Source: Croceivirga thetidis (GTDB lineage: Bacteria; Bacteroidota; Bacteroidia; Flavobacteriales; Flavobacteriaceae). Taken from it: a stretch of 64,000 nt of DNA. Every line of letters starts with the position of its first letter. Position 1 is the first letter of the stretch. The notes under the pieces are model-generated. The model worked only from the letters and a program-made list of their open reading frames with translations. It searched no databases and was not told the DNA's origin. Made by a program: the position numbers and the translations under genes. The DNA lies in assembly GCF_012272815.1 (NCBI RefSeq), contig NZ_JAAWWL010000001.1, positions 248,001 through 312,000 on the forward strand, written 5' to 3'. Shown here one piece after another: positions 27,364 through 35,874 of this stretch.

Positions 27364-28133
27364 TGCAGGAGCTACACTCTAAAATACTGGGTTCAGGCCA
27401 CCCTCTACTAATACTTCACGGTTTTTTGGGCATGTCCGATAACTGGAAAACGCTTGGGTCACAATACGCTGATAATGGGTTTGAAGTTCATTTGATTGAC
27501 CAACGAAATCACGGAAAGAGTTTTCACTCCGATGAGTTCAACTATCAAATTCTTGCAAATGACCTTCATGGGTATATCAACGCAAACCATCTTGTAGCAC
27601 CGGATATTTTAGGGCATTCCATGGGTGGTAAAACAGCAATGCAATTCGCTTGTTCTTACCCTAATCAGGTCAACAAATTGATAGTTGCTGATATTGCTCC
27701 AAAATTTTATCCACCGCACCACCAGTACATTGTAGATGCACTTACTGCATTGGAGATTACAAGTATCAACTCTAGGAAGCAAGCAGATGAAGCCCTGTCA
27801 AAACATTTATCCGATTTTGGGATTCGACAGTTTTTACTCAAAAATTTACACTGGGTCGAAAAAGGGAAACTAGGGTTTCGTTTCAATCTCGACATTTTAA
27901 AGGACCGAATGGAAGAAATCGGTGAAAACCTTTTGAGTTCAGATTCGTTTGAAGGCCATACACTTTTCGTTCGAGGAGACCGATCTGAATACATTTCCGA
28001 TCAAGACATCAATACCATTAAAAGCCATTTTCCTTCAGCGGTTTTAAAGACGGTTGAAAATGCGGGTCATTGGTTGCACGCTGAAAATCCGAAGCAATTT
28101 TTTGAAATTACCCTTGATTTTTTGATTAGTTAA
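27363..28133 (+). CDS. Alpha/beta hydrolase (YbfF-like esterase)
   Basis: 256 residues. Typical fold with the oxyanion segment LHGFLGMSDNWKTLG, nucleophile elbow GHSMGGKTA (Ser about 97) and catalytic His in ENAGHWLHAENP near the C-terminus. Members of this family include E. coli YbfF, a small-acyl esterase; the true substrate here is unknown. It overlaps pdxJ by one base, so the two are translationally coupled. Confidence 0.86.
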   Translation: MQELHSKILGSGHPLLILHGFLGMSDNWKTLGSQYADNGFEVHLIDQRNHGKSFHSDEFNYQILANDLHGYINANHLVAPDILGHSMGGKTAMQFACSYPNQVNKLIVADIAPKFYPPHHQYIVDALTALEITSINSRKQADEALSKHLSDFGIRQFLLKNLHWVEKGKLGFRFNLDILKDRMEEIGENLLSSDSFEGHTLFVRGDRSEYISDQDINTIKSHFPSAVLKTVENAGHWLHAENPKQFFEITLDFLIS

Positions 28134-28142
28134 AATTTATCC

Positions 28143-28164
28143 AAATTTATTATGCATGCATAAT
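28143..28164. promoter_or_regulatory. Second copy of the etf-type operator palindrome
   Basis: These 22 bases are identical to 2722-2743. The perfectly symmetric part is the 16-bp core centred on TGCATGCA (28149-28164). It is 17 bp upstream of the -33 element of the SGNH lipoprotein gene and 9 bp after the preceding stop codon. Confidence 0.6.
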
Positions 28165-28180
28165 TTTTTCACCCCTTTTA

Positions 28181-28211
28181 TTGGTGGAATGGCAATTTTA
28201 ATCTAGCTTTG
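28181..28211 (+). promoter_or_regulatory. Promoter of the SGNH lipoprotein gene
   Basis: TTG at 28181-28183 and TAGCTTTG at 28204-28211 (TAnnTTTG consensus) with a 20-bp spacer, 51 nt before the start codon. A second TATTTTTG at 28253-28260 is too close to the ATG to be the main -7 box. Confidence 0.5.
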
Positions 28212-28262
28212 AATCCTTCCTATTAACGCAAATATTTACTAAAACTAAACTCTATTTTTGAT

Positions 28263-29846
28263 ATGAAAAAGTTCCTCGCCCTGTTACTTTTCTCTGGGCT
28301 TTTCTTGATTTCATGTGAAGAGGATGAAGGTGTTGTGCAAACTGAAACACCCACTCCTGACCCGGTCGTTGTAACCAGTGGTTCCGCAAATTTTTCAAAT
28401 TATGTGGCCTTAGGTAATTCATTGACAGCAGGGTTTTCTGACGCTGCACTTTTTATAGCGGGCCAAGAAGCTTCATTTCCCAATATGTTGGCAAGCAATT
28501 TTGCACTAGCTGGTGGCGGAAGTTTCAACCAGCCTTTAATGGCCGACAATCTTGGAGGGTTGACACTGGGAGGCAACCCAATTTCAGGTAACAGACTAAT
28601 TCTCTCTTTTGCCAGTGGTTCACCTGCTCCTGTTGCTGTTCAAGGCCAAGGGGCTACCGAAGTCTCAAACATACTTAGTGGTAGCTTTAACAATATGGGT
28701 GTACCTGGTGCAAAAAGTTACCATCTATTAGCGCCTGGCTACGGTGATGTAGCTGGTGTGGCTTTGGGTACTGCGAATCCATACTTTGCCCGGATGGCAT
28801 CTTCTTCAACAGCAACCGTTCTTGGTGATGCAGCTGCACAAGGTGCTTCGTTTTTCACCTTGTGGATTGGAAACAATGATGTTTTGGGTTACGCCGTTTC
28901 TGGTGGTTCAGGTGTTGACCAAGCCGGTAACATAGATCCTAGCACCTATGGCGGCAGCGATATTTCAGATGTTAACGTAGTCGCTGGATCAATTGATGCC
29001 ATTTTACAAACTATGACTGCCACCGCAAGTGGAGGTGCAATTGCTAACATTCCTGATGTAACGGCAATTCCATTTTTAAACACGGTTCCTTTCGCTCCTT
29101 TAAGTCCAACAAATCCGGATTTTGCGCCACAGATTCCAGCGCTTAATGCGCAATTAGCAGGTTTGAACGCTGCATTTGATTTCTTGGGTGTTCCTGAAAG
29201 AAAAATTGAATTTAGCACAACTGCTGCCAGTGCGGTGGTTATTAAAGACGAAAGTTTGGCCGATATTTCTGCCCAATTGACCCAAGTTTTAGCTGGGGGC
29301 GGATTGGACATTGGAACTGCGACCGTATTAGGTTTGGTCTATGGCCAAGCAAGACAAGCCACGGCTGAAGATAAATTGGTTTTGACCAGTCAGGGTGTTA
29401 TTGCTCAGGTGAACACAGATGCCTTTGCCTTTTTGCAAAGTTTAGGTGTAGATGCAACCACTGCAGGTCAACTTTCCGTTAACGGAATTACTTGGCCATT
29501 GGAGGATCAATGGGTGTTAACACCTGATGAGCAGGCTACGGCAACTACTGCTATTGCGGCTTACAATCAAGTCATTGCCGGCTTGGCAGCTCAGTACGAT
29601 ATTGCCTTGGTTGATGCCAATGCATTCTTCGTTGAATTTGGAACAGCCGGTATTCTTTTACCTGACGGAAGTACGGTAACAACTGATTTTGGAACAGGTG
29701 GTGGATTTTCACTTGATGGGGTTCATCCTTCCCCAAGAGGGTATGCCATTTTGGCAAACCTTTTTGCTGAAAGCATCAATGCTAAATACGGTTCAACCCT
29801 ACCGGGAGTCAATCCTCTTGACTTTACGGGACTTTATATCAACTAA
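28263..29846 (+). CDS. SGNH/GDSL-family hydrolase, lipoprotein
   Basis: 527 residues with a lipoprotein signal (MKKFLALLLFSGLFLISC, Cys18, followed by EEDEG). Block I contains the nucleophile in VALGNSLTAGFS, block III the Asn in WIGNNDVLG, and block V the Asp/His pair in DGVHPSPRGY. It is likely a surface-anchored lipase or esterase; the large insert between blocks III and V is Ala/Gly rich. The upstream operator shared with etfBA suggests joint control with fatty-acid oxidation, which is inference. The terminator at 29869 follows. Confidence 0.87.
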   Translation: MKKFLALLLFSGLFLISCEEDEGVVQTETPTPDPVVVTSGSANFSNYVALGNSLTAGFSDAALFIAGQEASFPNMLASNFALAGGGSFNQPLMADNLGGLTLGGNPISGNRLILSFASGSPAPVAVQGQGATEVSNILSGSFNNMGVPGAKSYHLLAPGYGDVAGVALGTANPYFARMASSSTATVLGDAAAQGASFFTLWIGNNDVLGYAVSGGSGVDQAGNIDPSTYGGSDISDVNVVAGSIDAILQTMTATASGGAIANIPDVTAIPFLNTVPFAPLSPTNPDFAPQIPALNAQLAGLNAAFDFLGVPERKIEFSTTAASAVVIKDESLADISAQLTQVLAGGGLDIGTATVLGLVYGQARQATAEDKLVLTSQGVIAQVNTDAFAFLQSLGVDATTAGQLSVNGITWPLEDQWVLTPDEQATATTAIAAYNQVIAGLAAQYDIALVDANAFFVEFGTAGILLPDGSTVTTDFGTGGGFSLDGVHPSPRGYAILANLFAESINAKYGSTLPGVNPLDFTGLYIN

Positions 29847-29868
29847 GAGACCGACAAACATATTTTTA

Positions 29869-29895
29869 GGGCATCATTTTTGATGCCCTTTTTTT
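29869..29895 (+). terminator. Rho-independent terminator abutting the next start codon
   Basis: GGGCATCA (29869-29876) pairs with TGATGCCC (29881-29888) around a 4-nt loop and is followed by seven T residues that end directly at the ATG of the next gene. Confidence 0.85.
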
Positions 29896-30246
29896 ATGAA
29901 AACACTTTTACGTTTGGTACTCAGTGCCGTTGCAGTTGTCTTATTGGCAAAATTACTTCCAGGAGTTTTTGTGGACTCTTATGTAACCGCTCTTGTGGTC
30001 GCATTGGTTTTGAGCCTGTTAAAGTTTTTGGTAAAACCCGTACTCATTATTTTAACCCTACCCATAACGATTATCACTTTGGGTATTTTTCTGCTGTTTA
30101 TCAACGCAATCTTGATTTTGATGGCAGACTATTTCATTCCAGGGTTTGAGGTTAGTAGCATTTGGTGGGCCTTGCTTTTTAGCTTTCTGCTCTCGATACT
30201 ACAATCCATTTTTTATTCCCTGTTGAAAGAAGATAAAAAAAGCTAG
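29896..30246 (+). CDS. Small membrane protein of the 'phage holin family' (YvlD-like)
   Basis: 116 residues with four hydrophobic helices (about 4-22, 28-50, 55-80, 88-108) and the family pattern LKFLVKPVLIILTLPITIITLG. The name comes from a Pfam family also found in mycobacteria and Bacillus (YvlD); these are ordinary chromosomal membrane proteins, not evidence of a prophage. The ATG follows a terminator T tract with no leader, so translation depends on readthrough or an internal promoter. Function unknown. Confidence 0.8.
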   Translation: MKTLLRLVLSAVAVVLLAKLLPGVFVDSYVTALVVALVLSLLKFLVKPVLIILTLPITIITLGIFLLFINAILILMADYFIPGFEVSSIWWALLFSFLLSILQSIFYSLLKEDKKS

Positions 30247-30276
30247 CATAAAGGCTGGTTTTCAAGATATTTTAAC

Positions 30277-30307
30277 TTGTTCCAACAAAAAAAATAGGCT
30301 ACTTTTG
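30277..30307 (+). promoter_or_regulatory. Promoter of tig
   Basis: TTG at 30277-30279 and TACTTTTG at 30300-30307 (TAnnTTTG consensus) with a 20-bp spacer, 30 nt before the tig ATG. Confidence 0.55.
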
Positions 30308-30337
30308 CCATCCTTTTTTAAAAACAAAATTGGTCCT

Positions 30338-31660
30338 ATGAACATCACCAAAGAGCAGATAGACAAACTGAATGCAGTAGTTAAGGTTGCTATAACCAAA
30401 GACGACTACCAAGACAAGGTGAACAAGATTTTGAACGATTATCGAAAGCAGGCGAACATTCCTGGTTTTCGTAAAGGTCAAGTGCCTATTGGTCTTATCA
30501 AAAAGCAGTACGGTAAGGCCGTGTTGGTCGATGAGGTAAACAAGTTGCTTCAAGACAACCTCAACAAATATCTGACCGAAGAGAAGTTGGATGTTTTGGG
30601 AAATCCGTTACCAAAAGCACAGGATGATTTTGATTGGAACAATGAAAATTTTGATTTCGAATTTGAATTGGGATTGGCACCAGAATTTGATGTGAATTTG
30701 AAGACCAAAAAACCAGTCGTTCAGTTCAAAATCGTTGCCGATAAAAAAATGATTGATGAGCAAGTTGAGCGTATTCAGAAACAATACGGTAAGATGCTCT
30801 CGCAGACTGAAGTAAAAAAGAACTCTGAAGTAACGGGAACTTTTAAGAATGAGGCCGAAGAGATCGAGAACAAAACGACTATCGAGCTATCAAAAATCAA
30901 AAGTAAAAAGGGCATCGATACTTTGGTTGGAAGTAAAGTGGGCGACACTGTAACCATAAAAACCAAAGGACTTTTTAAAGAAGATTACCTCTTGGCTTCT
31001 GCCTTGGGTATTGCCAATGACAAGGCCGAAAAGCTAAATGTTGAAGTGTCATTCAACATTGATGAAATCAATGAACGCGAGCCAGCTGAACTTAACCAAG
31101 AGTTATTCGATAAGCTTTTTGGTGAGGGCAATGTAAGTTCAGCAGCCGAAATGAAGGCCAAGATCAAAGAGGACTCAGAAAAACAGTTCGAACAGCAATC
31201 CGATCAGAAGTTATTGAATGATGTTACCGAAAAACTCATCGATGATACGAAGTTCGAATTGCCTGCTGAGTTTTTAAAGAAATGGATTCAAGTAAGTGGT
31301 GAAAATCCTTTGACCGATGAGCAGGCAAGCGAAGAATATGAAAAGTCTGAAAAAGGACTTCGATACCAACTTATTGAAGGTAAATTGATTAAAGAAAATG
31401 ACCTTCAAGTAACCCTTGATGAAATCAAGGAATTCTCAAAAGGATTCATCAAATCACAAATGGCACAATACGGTCATATGAATCCAACCGAGGAAGAATT
31501 GGAAAACATTTCAACCCGTGTTTTGGGTAATCAGGAAGAGGTGAAACGCTTGTCAGAACAATTGATGAGTCAAAAAATGCTTGACTTGTTTAAAGAAAAG
31601 TCGAACCTTAAGGTAAAAGAGGTTTCTTATGAGAACTTTATAAAAGAGGCCTACAAATAG
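30338..31660 (+). CDS. tig: Trigger factor
   Basis: 440 residues from the ATG at 30338; an earlier in-frame start lies within the promoter. The ribosome-docking loop is recognisable (IPGFRKGQVPIGLIKKQYGK, the GFRxGxxP motif), followed by a degenerate PPIase-like domain and a long helical C-terminal domain (from about 240). It binds nascent chains at the ribosome exit. In many bacteria tig precedes clpP-clpX, as it does here, although a terminator separates tig from clpP. Confidence 0.95.
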   Translation: MNITKEQIDKLNAVVKVAITKDDYQDKVNKILNDYRKQANIPGFRKGQVPIGLIKKQYGKAVLVDEVNKLLQDNLNKYLTEEKLDVLGNPLPKAQDDFDWNNENFDFEFELGLAPEFDVNLKTKKPVVQFKIVADKKMIDEQVERIQKQYGKMLSQTEVKKNSEVTGTFKNEAEEIENKTTIELSKIKSKKGIDTLVGSKVGDTVTIKTKGLFKEDYLLASALGIANDKAEKLNVEVSFNIDEINEREPAELNQELFDKLFGEGNVSSAAEMKAKIKEDSEKQFEQQSDQKLLNDVTEKLIDDTKFELPAEFLKKWIQVSGENPLTDEQASEEYEKSEKGLRYQLIEGKLIKENDLQVTLDEIKEFSKGFIKSQMAQYGHMNPTEEELENISTRVLGNQEEVKRLSEQLMSQKMLDLFKEKSNLKVKEVSYENFIKEAYK

Positions 31661-31683
31661 CATTCTAAATAATGAGTATATTT

Positions 31684-31720
31684 ACGGTTCTGAAATAACG
31701 AGATTTCAGGACCGTTTTTT
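31684..31720 (+). terminator. Rho-independent terminator between tig and clpP
   Basis: ACGGTTCTGAAAT (31684-31696) pairs with ATTTCAGGACCGT (31703-31715) with one internal mismatch, followed by a T run to 31720. The clpP start lies 25 nt beyond, so clpP may depend on partial readthrough or its own promoter. Confidence 0.75.
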
Positions 31721-31744
31721 GTTTAAATGGATTTAAAAAATTCT

Positions 31745-32425
31745 ATGGATTACGCGAAGGAATTCGAAAAATTTGCCATCAAAGACCATGGGGTAAACAG
31801 CATGTACTATGACCAATTGATCAGTAGTATGTACCCTGTGAATATGACACCGAATATCATTGAAGAACGCAAAATGAACATTGCCGTTTTCGATGTATTC
31901 TCACGATTGATGATGGACCGTATCATTTTTATGGGTACAGGTATCAATGACCAAGTGGCCAATATTGTTCAAGCACAATTGCTTTTTTTAGAAAGTACAG
32001 ATTCAACAAAAGATATTTCTATTTACATCAATTCACCTGGTGGGGGCGTTTACGCGGGCTTGGGTATTTATGACACCATGCAGTTCATCAAGCCTGATGT
32101 GAATACCATTTGTACGGGCATTGCCGCCTCTATGGCTGCGGTATTGCTTTGCGCCGGCCAAAAAGGCAAACGCAGTGGACTGCCACATTCAAGGGTTATG
32201 ATCCACCAGCCCCTTTCTGGTGCGCAAGGTCAAGCGAGCGATATTGAAATTGCTGCAAAAGAAGTATTGAAGATCAAAGACGAATTGTACCATATCATCT
32301 CAAAACATTCGGGACAAACCTTTGATAAGGTTTATGAAGATAGTGACCGTGATTACTGGATGAAAGCACCAGATGCCAAAGAATATGGTATGATAGACGA
32401 AATTTTAGAGCGGGATCACGACTAA
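31745..32425 (+). CDS. clpP: ATP-dependent Clp protease, proteolytic subunit
   Basis: 226 residues from the ATG at 31745 (MDYAKEFEKF); an ATG six codons upstream is also possible. The catalytic Ser129 (TGIAASMAA) and His154 (VMIHQPLSG) are in their standard contexts, as is the SPGGGVYAGLGIYD loop. Fourteen subunits form the degradation chamber that works with ClpX, encoded 42 nt downstream. Confidence 0.96.
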   Translation: MDYAKEFEKFAIKDHGVNSMYYDQLISSMYPVNMTPNIIEERKMNIAVFDVFSRLMMDRIIFMGTGINDQVANIVQAQLLFLESTDSTKDISIYINSPGGGVYAGLGIYDTMQFIKPDVNTICTGIAASMAAVLLCAGQKGKRSGLPHSRVMIHQPLSGAQGQASDIEIAAKEVLKIKDELYHIISKHSGQTFDKVYEDSDRDYWMKAPDAKEYGMIDEILERDHD

Positions 32426-32445
32426 TTTCCGTAATTGCGGAAATT
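32424..32445 (+). other. Short hairpin in the clpP-clpX spacer
   Basis: AATTTCCG pairs perfectly with CGGAAATT around a 6-nt loop. It overlaps the clpP stop codon and has no T tract. It could be an mRNA processing or stability element between the two genes. Confidence 0.4.
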
Positions 32446-32466
32446 AATCCCCCGAAATAGAAGGTT

Positions 32467-33702
32467 ATGGCCAAAGAGAATTTAGAATGCTCGTTTTGTG
32501 GACGAAAGAAACCGGAGACCAATCTTTTGATTGCCGGGTTGGATGCACACATTTGTGACCGTTGTATTGAGCAGGCCTATAGTATTGTTGCTGAAGAGTC
32601 TAAACAGGCAAAAACCAACGATCTTTCTTCAGAATTGGTACTGAAGAAACCGATTGAAATTAAGGAATTTCTCGACACCTTCGTCATTGGACAAGAACGT
32701 ACTAAAAAGGTCATGTCCGTTGCTGTTTACAACCATTACAAGCGCTTGCTGCAACCAAAGAGCAAGGAAGACGAGATAGAAATTCAAAAAAGTAATATTG
32801 TAATGGTCGGGCAAACAGGTACGGGAAAGACCTTGATTGCCAAAACCATTGCGCGCATGCTTAATGTGCCCTTGGCTATTGTAGATGCAACCGTATTGAC
32901 CGAAGCCGGCTATGTCGGTGAGGATGTTGAAAGCATTTTAACCCGTTTGTTACAAGCGGCTGATTATAACTTAGAGAAAGCGGAACGTGGTATTGTTTTT
33001 ATCGATGAGATTGACAAGATTGCCCGCAAAAGCGATAATCCGTCGATAACACGTGATGTTTCTGGCGAAGGGGTTCAACAGGGACTTCTTAAGTTGCTTG
33101 AAGGTACTACAGTAAACGTACCACCAAAGGGCGGTCGCAAGCATCCGGATCAAAAATTTATTGAGGTAAATACGGAAAATATCCTATTTGTTGCCGGTGG
33201 GGCTTTTGATGGTATCGAACGTATCATTACCAAACGGTTGAACATGCAAGCCATTGGCTATAGTGCGTCCAAGGCAGAAGACACCCTTGACCACGAAAAC
33301 TTATTGCAATACATCATTCCAAAAGATTTAAAAGAATTTGGTTTGATACCTGAAATCATCGGGCGATTACCAGTATTGACCCATATGAATCCTTTGGATA
33401 AGAAAACACTTCGGGCCATTTTGACCGAACCTAAAAACGCTATCATCAAACAATATGAAAAACTGTTCTTGATGGACGGTATTTCGTTTACCATTACCGA
33501 GCAGGCCTTGGATTATATTGTTGATAAAGCCATAGAATACAAACTAGGCGCACGTGGTCTACGCTCCCTTTGTGAGGCCATTTTTACCGATGCCATGTTC
33601 GAAATGCCGAGTACCGAAGAAAACGAGTTTAAAGTTTCGAAAGCGTATGCCGAAGACAAACTTTCTTTGGAGACCATCAAAAAACTTAAGGCCGTTTCTT
33701 AG
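32467..33702 (+). CDS. clpX: ATP-dependent Clp protease, ATPase subunit ClpX
   Basis: 411 residues. N-terminal zinc-binding domain with four Cys (CSFCGRK and CDRCIEQ), Walker A GQTGTGKT (about 118-125), Walker [11 protein letters not shown], sensor and arginine-finger region ([22 protein letters not shown]). It unfolds tagged proteins and feeds them to ClpP. The operon closes with the terminator at 33728. Confidence 0.97.
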   Translation: MAKENLECSFCGRKKPETNLLIAGLDAHICDRCIEQAYSIVAEESKQAKTNDLSSELVLKKPIEIKEFLDTFVIGQERTKKVMSVAVYNHYKRLLQPKSKEDEIEIQKSNIVMVGQTGTGKTLIAKTIARMLNVPLAIVDATVLTEAGYVGEDVESILTRLLQAADYNLEKAERGIVFIDEIDKIARKSDNPSITRDVSGEGVQQGLLKLLEGTTVNVPPKGGRKHPDQKFIEVNTENILFVAGGAFDGIERIITKRLNMQAIGYSASKAEDTLDHENLLQYIIPKDLKEFGLIPEIIGRLPVLTHMNPLDKKTLRAILTEPKNAIIKQYEKLFLMDGISFTITEQALDYIVDKAIEYKLGARGLRSLCEAIFTDAMFEMPSTEENEFKVSKAYAEDKLSLETIKKLKAVS

Positions 33703-33727
33703 TGCACAAAATGATATCAAATAAAAA

Positions 33728-33750
33728 AGAGGCTTTAGGCCTCTTTTTTT
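33728..33750 (+). terminator. Rho-independent terminator of clpX
   Basis: GAGGC (33729-33733) and GCCTC (33739-33743) flank a 5-nt loop, followed by seven T residues; A residues upstream also let it act on the opposite strand for the convergent hydrolase gene. Confidence 0.75.
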
Positions 33751-33771
33751 ATATCGTACAAAAGCAATTAT

Positions 33772-34311
33772 CTATACCGCTTTCTTAATTACACCTTCCA
33801 ATAAAGCCAAGGAGACCTCATCGATGATTTTTTGGTCCGTATATAATTCGTGACCAAAATTTGGAATGATGGTCTTCTCAAGACCTAAATTATTTGCCCA
33901 CTCATCCGAAGGGGCATATTTGTCGTTTCCACCATAAATCAAATTCACCTCGCATTCCGGTCTTTCAGACTCCAATCGAATGCGGGTAGCTGAAACCAAG
34001 GTCATTGATTTTACCGGTAACCCTTGTAATGCGGCCTTGTAAGCAATAGTACCGCCAGTACTAAAGGCTAGAACATCAGTAGGCTCATTTATCTTCTTTA
34101 ATAAATGGGCAACCGCTGTATCAATTCCTCCCTCTACAAAAGCCTTATGCAAATTCTCTTTATTTCCTACCAACTCATTAACATGTGCTAACTGCTGACA
34201 ATCAAAGAAATCGATTTCGTAAGATTGTTGAAGATACCCAAAATATGAGGTAATCCAGAGGCCTTTTTTAACGCCCCACATGTCTGAAAGAACTAGTAAT
34301 TTATTCGTCAT
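33772..34311 (-). CDS. Small alpha/beta-hydrolase-fold protein
   Basis: 179 residues from the second Met (34311); the first possible start is three codons earlier. The pattern VLAFSTGGTIAYKAAL resembles a nucleophile elbow but with Phe-Ser-Thr-Gly-Gly instead of GxSxG, and a late His occurs in IPNFGHELYTD with an Asp in YGGNDKYAPSDEW. It is shorter than usual and lacks the early oxyanion strand seen in larger family members. Substrate unknown. It converges on clpX. Confidence 0.68.
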   Translation of the reverse strand: MTNKLLVLSDMWGVKKGLWITSYFGYLQQSYEIDFFDCQQLAHVNELVGNKENLHKAFVEGGIDTAVAHLLKKINEPTDVLAFSTGGTIAYKAALQGLPVKSMTLVSATRIRLESERPECEVNLIYGGNDKYAPSDEWANNLGLEKTIIPNFGHELYTDQKIIDEVSLALLEGVIKKAV

Positions 34312-34482
34312 AATTTGCAATTTTGTAAGATTTAGGATACAAACATGATAAAGAAACGACGGGTTTTGTAAAATATTGGTTGAATCAGAAAAAAGTTCGA
34401 CGAATTACGAAAACGTTTGCGAAAACATGGTTTTTTGACTGTTTTTTTTCACATCATCTGGCCATCATTTCAAATTTTAGTT

Positions 34483-34833
34483 TTACAATCCCGTATCCAC
34501 ATTAAAATTAGGACCACCACTAAGTTGAAATACGCCATAAGCTCCAAGAAGTACCCCACCCGGTATAGCGACCGTTTTTAAAATTGAAAACTTTGGCCGT
34601 TTAATGGCACTGACCTCGTTTTGTGCAATTCGCAAGGTTTTTCCATTCTGCCTTTTAAGCACCAATGTATCTTGATAGATTGCTATCAATTTCCCTTTTA
34701 ATTCTCGGTGGCTGGTTACCAACTTTACCCTTTCACCCAAGGCGATGTCTTGTGTTGGGTTGGATACCTTTTGATAACTGAAACAACCTGAAAGCAACAA
34801 GGACAAAATCAATATTGAAATTTTGACTTTCAT
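34483..34833 (-). CDS. Small lipoprotein of unknown function
   Basis: 116 residues with a lipoprotein signal (LILSLLLSGC, Cys17). The middle (VKLVTSHRELKGKLIAIYQD, TLVLKRQNGKTLRI) is predicted to be a small beta-barrel of SH3/Sm-like type, and the C-terminus has a hydrophobic glycine-rich stretch (AIPGGVLLGAYGVF). I do not recognise a named family. It is 9 nt downstream of another lipoprotein gene on the same strand. Confidence 0.62.
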   Translation of the reverse strand: MKVKISILILSLLLSGCFSYQKVSNPTQDIALGERVKLVTSHRELKGKLIAIYQDTLVLKRQNGKTLRIAQNEVSAIKRPKFSILKTVAIPGGVLLGAYGVFQLSGGPNFNVDTGL

Positions 34834-34842
34834 AGCAGTGAT

Positions 34843-35286
34843 TTAATCAGGAATCTTAACTAAGATGATGTCGGCAAATAGTACTCGGCCCTTTTCTTCA
34901 ACACGTTCTCCTCTGGTAGCGCTATACCTGACCTCCCTGGGAAATCGTGCCCGAATAAAGTATTTTCGGTCAACCCGGGTATCAATGATAACACTAAATC
35001 GTCCTTGGGCATTCGTTTTCACAACATCCGGTAATTGAAGTTCCTCGCAGGAGTGCCAGCCGCAGGGCCCTGATTCAATCATCACCAATTCTACATTGGC
35101 AAGTGGGGTTAGTTCGACATCCGGAATAGTTTCATAGTTTGAAACATAGGGTCCATCGTATTCAAAAACCCTTCCCTCAAATGAAATCAACTGGCGGTCT
35201 TCCTTTTTAGAACATGATAGAACAAGAAGGACAACAAAAAATAGTAGGTTGCTTTTCTTTAATAGAAATGTATTCGACTTTTTCAT
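34843..35286 (-). CDS. Lipoprotein of unknown function
   Basis: 147 residues; signal with Cys25 (VVLLVLSC, then SKKED). The chain contains a possible beta-sandwich with LANVELVMIESGPCGWHSCEEL and AQGRFSVIIDTRVDRKYFIRARF, resembling the carboxypeptidase-regulatory-like or transthyretin-like folds used by Bacteroidota surface proteins. Two extra Cys may form a disulfide. It lies between two other small envelope genes and probably shares their transcript. Confidence 0.62.
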   Translation of the reverse strand: MKKSNTFLLKKSNLLFFVVLLVLSCSKKEDRQLISFEGRVFEYDGPYVSNYETIPDVELTPLANVELVMIESGPCGWHSCEELQLPDVVKTNAQGRFSVIIDTRVDRKYFIRARFPREVRYSATRGERVEEKGRVLFADIILVKIPD

Positions 35287-35316
35287 CTTATTTCAGTTTA
35301 ATTGATACATCACTTT

Positions 35317-35778
35317 TTAAAATCGGGTTCCAAATGAGATTCCGCCCCAGGGGAGAATTTCCACTGGGTCATTATTAAATATGACAGGGCTAAAAGTGAT
35401 TTTCAGGAAGCCTTTATTTCGTTCAAAGAATTTTCGATAACCTAGAGCTGGTAGAAAAAATCCACCTCCGTTTCTATCTTTAATATTGAAAGCATAGGTA
35501 TAGGTCACACCAAGTTCAAGATGGTTGCCGTTCTTTAAATTGGAAAGGTGATACAGTCCCAACGGTATGGTAAAGTCTGAATACCCCCAAGTGGTCACAT
35601 AGCCAAGTCCGGCCCTTGCCAAGATGGGAACATCCTTGGTTAATTGTCTTTCGTAATTCACTGAACCGATTGGTCCTGCCCCACCAAGTTCAACGTAAAA
35701 GAAATTGCGTGATTCCTGTGCTGTACAGAAGTTGAATGCAAGAATCAAAAACAGTAATAGATTGGCGATTTTTCTCAT
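35317..35778 (-). CDS. Small outer-membrane beta-barrel-like protein
   Basis: 153 residues. Signal peptide to about residue 20 (AFNFCTAQ), then alternating strands (FYVELGGAGPIGSVNYERQL, GYVTTWGYSDFTIPLGLYHL, HLELGVTYTYAFNI) and a C-terminal aromatic residue (SFGTRF), typical of small outer-membrane barrels. Function unknown. First gene of a three-gene minus-strand run of envelope proteins (35778 to 34483). Confidence 0.65.
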   Translation of the reverse strand: MRKIANLLLFLILAFNFCTAQESRNFFYVELGGAGPIGSVNYERQLTKDVPILARAGLGYVTTWGYSDFTIPLGLYHLSNLKNGNHLELGVTYTYAFNIKDRNGGGFFLPALGYRKFFERNKGFLKITFSPVIFNNDPVEILPWGGISFGTRF

Positions 35779-35874
35779 GACTTCGAGTTTTAGTATTTCT
35801 CCAAAACTAGACGCATCCTACAATAAGGATATCCTGAAAAATCCAAGTTGTAGAAAATAGGACAACTACCCTCC

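Noticed and set aside
29896-30246. Prophage signal from a 'phage holin family' gene
   Set aside because: The family is a general chromosomal membrane protein family, and no phage structural, lysis or integrase genes occur in the window.
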